Shown here in pieces: positions 1-7,149 of a DNA stretch of 7,201 nt. Both the position numbers and the translations under genes were made by a program. Below the pieces are notes generated by a model, which saw only the letters and a program-made list of their open reading frames with translations, searched no databases and was not told where the DNA came from. Source of the DNA: an uncultured Prevotella sp. (GTDB taxonomy: Bacteria; Bacteroidota; Bacteroidia; Bacteroidales; Bacteroidaceae); contig CALZNR010000064.1 of assembly GCA_945827565.1 (NCBI GenBank), positions 1-7,201 on the forward strand. The letters run 5' to 3'. Position 1 is the stretch's first letter; the number at the start of each line of letters is the position of its first letter.

Positions 1-202
1 TGATTCAAAGACAGAAGCGGATAGACGGCGAACTCGACCTGTGGGAAGGAGAATATACCTACCCACAGCACAGATTTCTACTGTGGCTCACAGAAACTCG
101 ACACCTCCGCCTATCAAAACACCGATGCCTTTGCCTCAGCAGACCACACACACCAATACCAACCACTCGCAGATAGCACCATAGGCGGAGACACCACAAG
201 AC
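1..202. other. Unassigned GC-richer segment, possible 3' end of a convergent gene
   Basis: I recognise no gene here. The stretch is about 50% GC, richer than the minus-strand genes beside it. On the plus strand, two frames are open from the window edge: one ends with TAG at 182-184 and encodes a Pro/Thr-rich tail, the other ends with TAG at 174-176. A third frame is open from position 25 onward. Because all three plus frames are largely open, openness alone does not identify the coding one. If a plus-strand gene does end at 184, it would converge on the helicase gene and share the hairpin at 203-250 as terminator, which is a sensible layout but only inferred. The minus-strand open frame at 59-241 is rich in Arg and Cys, crosses the hairpin and looks non-coding. 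Confidence 0.3.
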
Positions 203-250
203 ACTGTTTCTTTGAGTGTATCTTCGCTCAGAAACACTCAAAGAAACAGT
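203..250. terminator. Strong hairpin, probable (bidirectional) terminator after the helicase gene
   Basis: Positions 203-219 are the exact reverse complement of 234-250, a perfect 17-bp inverted repeat. Past one A/A mismatch (220/233) the stem continues for three more pairs (221-223 with 230-232), leaving a six-base loop at 224-229. The hairpin starts 22 nt after the helicase stop codon in the direction of transcription, where an intrinsic terminator is expected. No clean U-tract follows on either strand: the minus-strand continuation is GTCTTGTGG, and on the plus strand a short T-run appears only about 15 nt later. The stem foot itself is A/T-rich. Termination is therefore inferred from position and stem strength. 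An mRNA 3'-end stabiliser is an alternative. Confidence 0.6.
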
Positions 251-272
251 ATCAGCCTTTACAACTTTTTCC

Positions 273-2522
273 TCAACTTACCACCTTTAATCTGGCAAAT
301 TTGAGTAACAATACCTTTTCTCCACAATTATTAAATGTCACACAAGCCTTTGTATTCTCTCCACTACCTTCTATTGCTGTCACTCTGCCTAAACCAAAAC
401 GAGAGTGTTCTACTCGGCTTCCTACAACAATTTTGTTGTCAAGAAGAACAGATGCTTCAGAAGCCAAAGAATCAGAAACTTTTGGTGGGAATCTACTACT
501 TTTCAAATAATTGTTTGATGCGTGGAAAGAATGACTTGAACACGAATGTTCACCAATACTTGACTGAGAAAAAAGTTCTAACTCTTTGATAAAACGAGAG
601 GGGGCATTAAACTCTAACTGTCCATACCTATATCTGTTTTGCGCACTGGTTATCACACATTTCTTCTTTGCACGGGTGATAGCAACATAAAACAACCGGC
701 GCTCTTCTTCTAATGCCCTTGGAGAATCTGCCGACTGTGGCGATGGAAAAATATTCTCTTCTAAACCTACAATATATACTAAAGGGAACTCCAAGCCTTT
801 GGCACTGTGAACAGTCATGAGCTTAATCATACGCTCATCGCCATTAGCATCATTTTCTTCTACATCCGTCTGCAAAGATATTTCTTGAAGATAGAAAAAA
901 AGGTTGGCCTCATGCTCATTGCCCTCTTCACGCTTGTTGATGACAAACTCTTGGGCACTTGCCAGAAATTCTTCTATATTTTCTTGCTTGGCTAATACAT
1001 CTGCATCATTGTTGGCATATATATCCGCACTCATTCCACTTTGTCTCAATATATCTTTTGTAAGTTCAAACACATCGTAATCTCTTGCCTTAGAGGAAAA
1101 TCCATCTATCATAGTTTTGAACTCAAGTACCTTATTCAAGCTTTTTTTTGCCAAACCAGAGAGATACTTATCAGGTTTTTCCAAACATTCCCAAATACTT
1201 ATCTCAGCCATGGTGGCAGCGGAAGAAAGTTTTTCAAGTGTGGCATTGCCAATGCCACGTATGGGATAGTTAATAACACGACGCAATGCTTCTTCATCAT
1301 GAGGATTGGACACAAGACGAAGATATGCCACAATATCCTTGATTTCCTTTCTTTGATAAAAACTCACTCCGCCATAAATGCGATATGGCATATTCATCTT
1401 TCGTAAAGTCTCTTCAATACTACGGCTTTGCGCATTCGTTCTGTATAAGATGGCTATATCTTCCACATTGAAAACACCACTTTTACACTGTTTCATAATG
1501 TCTTTACAAACAATGGCAGCCTCTTCCTTATCACTAAATGCCTGTCTATAAACAATGGGGTCACCTACTTCATTTTCGCTATAAGTATTTTTACTGATTT
1601 GGAAGGAATTATGACTTATCAGTCTGTCTGCAGCAGAGACGATAGATTGTGTAGAACGATAGTTACGCTCCAGTTTAAAGATTTTGGCATGAGGGTATGT
1701 TTTGGTGAAGTTCAAGATATTTTCGATATTAGCTCCTCGAAAACTATAGATACTTTGAGCATCATCACCCACTGCACAGATATTCTGATGCTCCATAGTA
1801 AGTTGTAACAAGATGGCCTGCTGTACTCTATTGGTGTCTTGATATTCATCAACAAGAATATGTGTGAAATGTGATGAATATTTTCTTCTAATATCATCAT
1901 AATTGACAAGCAGGCGATGAGTTAACAAAAGCAGGTCATCAAAATCCATAGCATTGGCTGTATGACAGCGCTGACTGTAACGCATATAAATGTTAGAAGT
2001 TTCCTCTTGATGATGTGCAGCATCAACACTGAGGACACTATGATTCTGCGCATACGTACGGGCATCCATAAGATGGTTCTTTGCCATGCTAATGCGGTCA
2101 GCCACATTAGATGCTTTATATTTTTTTTCATCCAAACCCATCTCTTTGATAATATGCTTGATAAGCGCACGTACATCACCTTGATCATATATGGTAAACT
2201 GAGAAGTATATCCAAGCAACTGGGCTTCTCTTCTCAATATACGAGCAAAGAGAGAGTGAAACGTACCCATGTTTAGATAGCGTACCTGATCTGCACCTAC
2301 CAAATCAGCAATACGTTCTTTCATCTCCGTTGCTGCTTTGTTGGTAAATGTAAGGGCCAAAATATTCCAAGGCTGTACTCCCTGACTCAATAAATAGGCA
2401 ATTTTATGGGTAAGTACCCTTGTCTTACCAGAACCCGCACCTGCAATAACCAATTGAGCACCTTGATTATATTCCACAGCCCTACGTTGTACTTCTGATA
2501 ATGAATCTAAAATATCTATCAT
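273..2522 (-). CDS. uvrD: UvrD/PcrA-type superfamily 1 ATP-dependent DNA helicase
   Basis: A 3'-5' DNA helicase/translocase of the UvrD/PcrA/Rep family, acting in nucleotide-excision and mismatch repair, replication restart and removal of proteins from DNA. All family motifs are readable (numbering from the ATG at 2522): Q motif with LSEVQRRAV near residue 8; Walker A GAGSGKT near 28-34; LALTFTNKAA (Ia) near 55; VDEYQDTN (Walker B) near 224-231; AVGDDAQSIYSFRGA (III) near 250; ERNYRST (IV) near 285; TVHSAKGLEF (V) near 570; EERRLFYVAITRAKK (VI) near 606. After a Ser-rich, probably disordered linker (about 653-698), the last 50 residues begin VGSRVEHSRFGLGRV, the Tudor-like domain that in PcrA contacts RNA polymerase. 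Length is 749 aa, normal for the family. I prefer the ATG at 2520-2522 over the in-frame TTG at 2541-2543: it overlaps the upstream stop as ATGA and sits just before the Q motif. Rep is the main alternative name, but the Tudor-like tail favours UvrD/PcrA. Confidence 0.96.
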   Translation of the reverse strand: MIDILDSLSEVQRRAVEYNQGAQLVIAGAGSGKTRVLTHKIAYLLSQGVQPWNILALTFTNKAATEMKERIADLVGADQVRYLNMGTFHSLFARILRREAQLLGYTSQFTIYDQGDVRALIKHIIKEMGLDEKKYKASNVADRISMAKNHLMDARTYAQNHSVLSVDAAHHQEETSNIYMRYSQRCHTANAMDFDDLLLLTHRLLVNYDDIRRKYSSHFTHILVDEYQDTNRVQQAILLQLTMEHQNICAVGDDAQSIYSFRGANIENILNFTKTYPHAKIFKLERNYRSTQSIVSAADRLISHNSFQISKNTYSENEVGDPIVYRQAFSDKEEAAIVCKDIMKQCKSGVFNVEDIAILYRTNAQSRSIEETLRKMNMPYRIYGGVSFYQRKEIKDIVAYLRLVSNPHDEEALRRVINYPIRGIGNATLEKLSSAATMAEISIWECLEKPDKYLSGLAKKSLNKVLEFKTMIDGFSSKARDYDVFELTKDILRQSGMSADIYANNDADVLAKQENIEEFLASAQEFVINKREEGNEHEANLFFYLQEISLQTDVEENDANGDERMIKLMTVHSAKGLEFPLVYIVGLEENIFPSPQSADSPRALEEERRLFYVAITRAKKKCVITSAQNRYRYGQLEFNAPSRFIKELELFSQSSIGEHSCSSHSFHASNNYLKSSRFPPKVSDSLASEASVLLDNKIVVGSRVEHSRFGLGRVTAIEGSGENTKACVTFNNCGEKVLLLKFARLKVVS

Positions 2523-3673
2523 TGTTTGTAATAATATCTCCAATAACTGTCTTTAAACTGTTTATGTAATGCCAAACGGCACATGTTCCCCGCTGGAGTA
2601 GTGCGCATCACATGCATAAAATCTTTATAATCCGTCTCAATGGAACTATTGCTGTACAGATAAACAGGATTTGATGTAAGATGATTGTAAAGCACAAGTG
2701 CCTCTTGATAATGACGAGGTAGCATAGACTCACTTATATTACAAGATTTCAGCATTTTTACAAACTCATGGAGATTGCGATCTACAAGATAGGCACACAA
2801 CAGATAATGGCAGGCAGACGGTTTTGCCTTTCCATGCTTGATTAAAGCCTTGAGGTAGGTGTAAAAATCCATATTATCGGCAGGGAAGGCCCCTAAATGG
2901 CGGAATATATTTTGAGGAGGATAAAACAGACAATAGGTGTTATTTTGTATCGGAAGTAAATCTTCGCCCTTACAGTTGATAGGATATGAAAACAGGCGAT
3001 CTCCAAGTTGATTAGTTTGTGATAAGGCATAGCACCTTAACATGGTGAGATTGGCATCTGTATGCTGTGATGTCTTCCCGACCGATATGGCCTTTTCCCA
3101 CTTACCTGATTCCATTAGTTTTTCAACACTGACACGATAATGGTATGCAATACTGCTGTCAGTCGTAAGCACCAATATAAAAAAACAAAGCAACAAAATC
3201 CAGTAATTACTCAGCGCTTCCATGGTAAATAGAGAACCAAGTGTAGAAGAAGATGAATAAGAACCTACAATGGTTGATTTTTTTAACAGCCCCACAAGAA
3301 CACACCATAACACAAATAGCAGGGGTGTAGAATACAGACAATAAAAATAACACTCGGACTCTCCTAAAGGATGATAGCCCGTTAGAATAAAAAGTATCAG
3401 AAATGAGGGGAAAAAAGAGATGGCATTCCAAAGAGATGGCAACACGCAGAACTTTTTAATCCACTGCTGTAATACAAAAAGCATAGATGTGATTACAACA
3501 GCTCCAATTAGCGAGTCATAGTGTGTAACACCACCGCTCAAAATATGCTGTAATGCAGTTAGGGCACCATCCTGAAAGAAATATAAATAAATAAATGTAA
3601 GTGAATAAAATATCATGGCACAGACCACCGAAATGATGGTGGTGCCATGATGAATACCTGTGTGTTTACGCAT
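2519..3673 (-). CDS. Five-TM membrane protein with helical C-terminal domain, DUF6057-like
   Basis: An integral membrane protein of 384 aa with no known function. Hydrophobic segments lie at about residues 12-33, 54-71, 82-100, 110-130 and 157-171. A hydrophilic, probably helical region of about 210 residues follows. Its first part (VEKLMESGKWEKAISVGK, about 183-200) reads like a tetratricopeptide-type helix pair, and is followed by SQTNQLGDRLFSYP near 218-231 and an aromatic C-terminus, DSYWRYYYK. From memory these features match Bacteroidota proteins annotated DUF6057, which are usually longer, so this may be a short member; the assignment needs a profile search. An odd number of TM segments would put the two ends on opposite sides of the membrane. 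The start ATG is 1 nt after the glgB stop (TGA-T-ATG) and the stop overlaps the helicase start (ATGA), so the gene is almost certainly co-expressed with both. Confidence 0.85.
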   Translation of the reverse strand: MRKHTGIHHGTTIISVVCAMIFYSLTFIYLYFFQDGALTALQHILSGGVTHYDSLIGAVVITSMLFVLQQWIKKFCVLPSLWNAISFFPSFLILFILTGYHPLGESECYFYCLYSTPLLFVLWCVLVGLLKKSTIVGSYSSSSTLGSLFTMEALSNYWILLLCFFILVLTTDSSIAYHYRVSVEKLMESGKWEKAISVGKTSQHTDANLTMLRCYALSQTNQLGDRLFSYPINCKGEDLLPIQNNTYCLFYPPQNIFRHLGAFPADNMDFYTYLKALIKHGKAKPSACHYLLCAYLVDRNLHEFVKMLKSCNISESMLPRHYQEALVLYNHLTSNPVYLYSNSSIETDYKDFMHVMRTTPAGNMCRLALHKQFKDSYWRYYYKQ

Positions 3674-3674
3674 A

Positions 3675-5699
3675 TCAGTTTTTCTTCAATACCATTGCTG
3701 TACGTGCAGGCAGATAAAGTTTAAGCCACTCTTTTTGATCTTGAACATACAAGGGGTCAAAGTTTGTGAAGTGAGTAATGGAGTCGTCTGCAAAACCATT
3801 ACCCCCAAAAGCAGTGGCATCTGTATTCAGAATCACATCATATGAGCCACTAGGCACTAAGAAACCATAATCAGTAAACGATCGCGAGGGATTGAAATTG
3901 AACACAAAAAGTAAATCACCCCTACTAAAAGCAAGTACTTGATCTCCATCATGATGCCAACGTTCTTCCACAGGCGATTTTACAAAGTTCTTTTCCAACT
4001 TTAAAGTTCTAATCATCGCTTTATCGAAATCGCCCAGATAATGATAATCCAACTCTTGGTTATCTACCAAATTCCACTGCCTACGAGCATACTTATAACT
4101 CCAGCCATTGCCTTCTCGTGGGAAATCAATCCATTCGGGATGTCCAAACTCATTGCCCATAAAATTAAGATACCCACCATTGATAGCAGCCGCAGTGACC
4201 AAACGAATCATCTTATGTAATGCAATGCCTCGTGTAACTATACCGTTCTCATCACCTTTCTTGAAATGCCAATACATATCAGCATCGATAAGACGGAAAA
4301 TGATAGTCTTGTCTCCCACTAACGCTTGATCGTGGCTCTCACAATAAGAAATGGTCTTCTCATCAGGTCGTCTGTTCTTGACCTCCCAAAAAATCGAACT
4401 AGGTTTCCAGTCTTCGTCCCTTTTCTCCTTGATAGTTTTTATCCAGTAGTCAGGAATATTCATCGCCATTCGATAGTCAAAACCATATCCTCCATCCTCA
4501 AATTTAGCAGCCAATCCTGGCATACCACTCACCTCTTCAGCAATAGTAATAGCATCAGGATTTACCTCATGAATAAGTTTGTTGGCAATCGTTAGATAGC
4601 AGATAGCATTATCGTCTTGATGTCCATTAAAATAATCATTGTAGTTACAAAATGCCTCACCCAAACCATGACTATAATACAACATCGAGGTTACACCATC
4701 AAAACGGAAGCCATCAAAATGATACTCCTCCATCCAATAACGACAATTGGAAAGCAAGAAGTGCAATACCTCATCCTTTCCATAGTCAAAACATAAGCTA
4801 TCCCAAGCTGGGTGCTCATGTCGATCTCCTGAATAGAAAAATTGGTTTTTGTCACCAGCAAGATTTCCAAGACCTTCAATCTCATTCTTGACAGCATGCG
4901 AATGCACTATGTCCATAATCACCGCAACACCATTTTGATGTGCAGCATCAATAAGTTCTTTGAGTTCGTCTGGTGTACCGAAACGACTGGATGGTGCGAA
5001 GAAAGAACTGACGTGATAGCCAAACGATCCATAGTAAGGATGCTCTTGGATGGCCATCACTTGAATGCAATTATAACCATCAGCTACCACTCGAGGCAGA
5101 ACTATATCCTTGAATTCTCTATAGGTTCCTACCCTTTCGGCATCTTGTCCCATACCTACATGGCATTCATATATCAGCAATGGTGACTTATTTACCTTGA
5201 ACTTATTCTTCTTAAAAAGATAGGGATTTTTCGGATTCCATACCTGTGCAGAAAAGATTTTCGTTTCATCGTCTTGAACCACCCTTTGACACCACGCAGG
5301 AATACGTTCACCTTCTCCTCCATTCCACTTCACTTTCATTTTGTAGAGGTCTAGGTGCTTGATGGCTTTCTCACTTAACTTAATCTCCCAATTCCCTGTA
5401 CCTTCAATACGCTTCAGTTTGTACTTTTCACTCTCTTGCCAATCATTGAAGTCACCTATCAAATATATCTCAGTTGCATTGGGAGCCCACTCTCTGAATA
5501 CCCATCCTCTTGACATCTTGTGCAAACCATAGTACAGGTGTCCACTGGCAAATTCCGTCAAAGACTTCTTCCCATTGCGAGTAAGTTGATTTATTTTCCA
5601 TACGGCATGTTCATGCCTACCCTTTATGGCATCCTCAAAAGGTTCTAACCAGGGGTCATTCTTGACCAGGCCTATATGTTTTACTTTGGGAGCTTTCAT
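3675..5699 (-). CDS. glgB: 1,4-alpha-glucan (glycogen) branching enzyme, GH13, eukaryote-like type
   Basis: Cytosolic enzyme (EC 2.4.1.18) that cuts alpha-1,4-glucan chains and rejoins them as alpha-1,6 branches in glycogen synthesis. From the ATG at 5697-5699 it is 674 aa. An N-terminal CBM48-like beta-sandwich (about 55-135) contains FREWAPNATEIYLIGDFNDW. The GH13 (beta/alpha)8 barrel follows (about 175-560), and a C-terminal beta domain closes the protein. Catalytic regions are intact: DIVHSH (region I, about 263-268); DGFRFDGVTSMLY with nucleophile Asp334 (II); TIAEEVSGMPG with acid/base Glu388 (III); ESHDQ with transition-state Asp457 (IV). Phrases such as AIQEHPYYGSFGYHVSSFFA and RFDGVTSMLY are close to animal, yeast and plant branching enzymes, suggesting subfamily GH13_8 rather than the E. 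coli GH13_9 type. The longer in-frame opening begins with TTG at 5763-5765, only 2 nt from the upstream stop, and would add 22 hydrophobic residues before MKAPKVKH; I reject it. Confidence 0.97.
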   Translation of the reverse strand: MKAPKVKHIGLVKNDPWLEPFEDAIKGRHEHAVWKINQLTRNGKKSLTEFASGHLYYGLHKMSRGWVFREWAPNATEIYLIGDFNDWQESEKYKLKRIEGTGNWEIKLSEKAIKHLDLYKMKVKWNGGEGERIPAWCQRVVQDDETKIFSAQVWNPKNPYLFKKNKFKVNKSPLLIYECHVGMGQDAERVGTYREFKDIVLPRVVADGYNCIQVMAIQEHPYYGSFGYHVSSFFAPSSRFGTPDELKELIDAAHQNGVAVIMDIVHSHAVKNEIEGLGNLAGDKNQFFYSGDRHEHPAWDSLCFDYGKDEVLHFLLSNCRYWMEEYHFDGFRFDGVTSMLYYSHGLGEAFCNYNDYFNGHQDDNAICYLTIANKLIHEVNPDAITIAEEVSGMPGLAAKFEDGGYGFDYRMAMNIPDYWIKTIKEKRDEDWKPSSIFWEVKNRRPDEKTISYCESHDQALVGDKTIIFRLIDADMYWHFKKGDENGIVTRGIALHKMIRLVTAAAINGGYLNFMGNEFGHPEWIDFPREGNGWSYKYARRQWNLVDNQELDYHYLGDFDKAMIRTLKLEKNFVKSPVEERWHHDGDQVLAFSRGDLLFVFNFNPSRSFTDYGFLVPSGSYDVILNTDATAFGGNGFADDSITHFTNFDPLYVQDQKEWLKLYLPARTAMVLKKN

Positions 5700-5734
5700 A
5701 ACATTAGTGTTTATAATAATTAACAAATTACCTC

Positions 5735-5766
5735 TAAAGATACACGTAAAGTATCTCAAAACCAAC
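5735..5766 (-). promoter_or_regulatory. Candidate Bacteroidota-type promoter for glgB
   Basis: Reading the minus strand, TATCTTTA (5742-5735) differs by one base from the Bacteroides -7 element TAnnTTTG. GTTG (5766-5763) differs by one base from the -33 element TTTG, and 20 nt lie between them, the usual spacing. This leaves a leader of roughly 30 nt before the glgB ATG, A/T-rich and without Shine-Dalgarno, as is normal in this phylum. An alternative -33 match, TTTTG at 5761-5757, is too close (14 nt). Both elements are imperfect in an A/T-rich gap, so chance is a real possibility. If functional, glgB can be transcribed apart from the two upstream genes. Confidence 0.35.
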
Positions 5767-5767
5767 T

Positions 5768-6217
5768 CTACACGTGTTTTATCTTGAAAATAGCTTTCTT
5801 AATTGCAGGAGCAGGTGAAATGCATGGAGCATGTCCATCCTGCGGAAAAAAAATTGCAAACATTCCAGGTTGACAAGTTACATAACAATCAGCTGCTACG
5901 CCAGGATATTTAGTTATGTCTTTCTCTTCATTATATGGAATATCAGGCAGACGGCAAGCAGGGGTATAGCCATAGGTTTCCTCTACATCCAAGGGAATCT
6001 GAATATCCACCATTTTAACATGGGTTTCCATTACGGCTTCATCTGGAGTACGCGCAGTAGCAGTAGTGATGTTCACAAACAAATCATTGCCGTTTATCAT
6101 ATGTTTACCAGGCTCCAATGTGTTAAGATCATTCTCTTGAATAAACTCCAGTACTTCTTTGAACAAAGGATTCAAACTGATATACTTTGCCAAATTGTTT
6201 AATGTGTCAATTACCAT
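5768..6217 (-). CDS. YhcH/YjgK/YiaL family protein (EbgC/NanQ-like, DUF386)
   Basis: A 149-aa cytosolic beta-sandwich protein of the YhcH/YjgK/YiaL family; no signal peptide is visible. Members bind sugars: E. coli EbgC is the small subunit of evolved beta-galactosidase, and YhcH (NanQ) has been described as a sialic-acid anomerase. Family signatures seen here are METHVKMVDIQIPL (about 63-76, the conserved E-x-H-x5-D-I-Q block), an acidic DVEE (77-80), and FFPQDGHAPCI (about 123-133) with His129, followed by IKKAIFKIK near the end. The conserved His and Glu side chains probably form the metal and sugar site. Length matches the family (about 150 aa). It begins at an ATG 27 nt after the MORN gene stop and ends 68 nt before glgB. 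No sialic-acid genes are present, so a role with glucose or gluco-oligosaccharide anomers is as reasonable as sialate; the substrate is unknown. Confidence 0.9.
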   Translation of the reverse strand: MVIDTLNNLAKYISLNPLFKEVLEFIQENDLNTLEPGKHMINGNDLFVNITTATARTPDEAVMETHVKMVDIQIPLDVEETYGYTPACRLPDIPYNEEKDITKYPGVAADCYVTCQPGMFAIFFPQDGHAPCISPAPAIKKAIFKIKHV

Positions 6218-6244
6218 AAAACTATAAATTTTAAAGTTAATATA

Positions 6245-7149
6245 CTATTTAATTCTTCTTCCTCTTCGGTAAGTCCCTTGGGCAATGATACTGCCATTTC
6301 GATCCTTTTCAATATAATTGCCATCACGCTGGTTATCAGTGTATGACCCTTCGAAGCGCATACCATTTTTATCTTCTTCAATAGCAGCACCATTGCGTTT
6401 GTCATTCACGTACATTCCCTTAAATTTCGCTCCGTCTGCATAGTGAATGATACACTGTCCATTCAGTTTTCCATTTTTCCAAACACCTTCATACACATCG
6501 CCGCTTTTCAATACAAGTTTCCCATTGCCATCCATTTTGTCTTCACGCCACTGTCCTGTATAAGTATCTCCATTTTTCCACACAAAAGTACCATTTCCAC
6601 TTTTGTCGCCCTTTAGAAACTGTCCTGTATAACGTGCTCCATTGGCGAAGCGGAATATGCCGTTTCCTGTTCGCTCTCCCTGCACATAATATCCTTCATA
6701 TACATCCCCATTCTTGAATTTGTATATACCCTTGCCATTTTGGATATCATTTTTCCACTGACCATTATACACGTCACCATCAGCATAAAAAAAAGTTCCC
6801 ATTCCGTTTCTCTGATTTTGAGCCCACTGACCATCATATTTAGATCCGTCACCCCAATCAAAGATTCCTTTTCCATGTTTTTTGTCATCTTGCCAGTCCC
6901 CCTTATAGGATGCTCCTCCTGAAAAAAAATAAGTGCCTTTACCGTTACGTTTATCTTGCTTCCACTCACCGTCGTACTTATCACCATTATAATAGAACAT
7001 CACGCCATGCCCATGCTGATAGTCACGAAACCAAAGGCCTACATACTTATTATTGTTGGCAAAATAAAAAGTACCCTTTCCATGTTGCTGTCCTTGGAAC
7101 CACTGACCTTCATATTTTTCACCATCACTGAATATGTAGATACCATATC
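6245..7149 (-). CDS. MORN-repeat protein, 5' end missing at contig end
   Basis: The visible part is about 300 residues and almost wholly MORN repeats: consecutive 23-residue units of the pattern YxGxWxxxxxxGxGxfxxxxGd. Examples are KYDGEW, VYNGQW and TYTGQW, with GKGTYFF-type second strands. MORN units form beta-hairpins that stack into elongated sheets. Some eukaryotic MORN proteins act in membrane-linked scaffolds or signalling, but bacterial ones are poorly understood, so no specific role is proposed. The reading frame stays open and repeat-coding from 7003 up to 7149, where adapter sequence begins and brings in an in-frame TAA (7157-7159). The GTG at 7001-7003, in mid-repeat, is thus not the true start. 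The N-terminus is unknown, so a signal peptide or lipobox cannot be judged. The C-terminus is short and basic (RRGRRIK). The gene is 27 nt upstream of the YhcH-like gene and probably co-transcribed with it. Confidence 0.93.
6290..7117 (-). repeat. Twelve coding tandem MORN units, 69-bp period
   Basis: The coding sequence from 7117 down to 6290 divides exactly into twelve units of 69 bp (23 residues) with no insertion or deletion. In order, the unit starts read KYEGQW, KYVGLW, KYDGEW, SYKGDW, KYDGQW, VYNGQW, VYEGYY, RYTGQF, TYTGQW, VYEGVW, KFKGMY and RFEGSY. A partial unit precedes them at the contig edge, and a worn half unit (IIAQGTY) follows. The units differ well at DNA level, so this is an old protein repeat and not a recent satellite. 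The last three units lose the second G-x-G (for example GQCIIHY, GAAIEED, GNYIEKD), a decay typical of a capping end. Confidence 0.92.

Noticed and set aside
59..241. Minus-strand 60-aa open frame
   Set aside because: Arg/Cys-rich random-looking composition, no recognisable motif, and it runs through the hairpin.
1041..1406. Plus-strand open frame of 121 codons inside the helicase gene
   Set aside because: It is antisense to a fully conserved helicase reading frame and shows no protein-like motif; the other plus-strand frames over glgB, the YhcH-like gene and the MORN gene were dismissed for the same reason.
2523..2543. Longer helicase start at TTG 2543
   Set aside because: The ATG at 2522 forms an ATGA overlap with the upstream stop and is closer to the expected position before the Q motif.
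5700..5765. N-terminal extension of the branching enzyme from TTG at 5765
   Set aside because: It adds 22 hydrophobic, family-atypical residues, uses a TTG start and would span the candidate promoter; the ATG at 5699 starts with the expected MKAPKVKH.
6218..6244. Possible promoter (TAACTTTA) and A/T-rich inverted repeat before the YhcH-like gene
   Set aside because: No -33 element lies at the right distance, the leader would be too short, and the imperfect repeat (AACTATAAA/TTTAAAGTT) is expected in such A/T-rich sequence.
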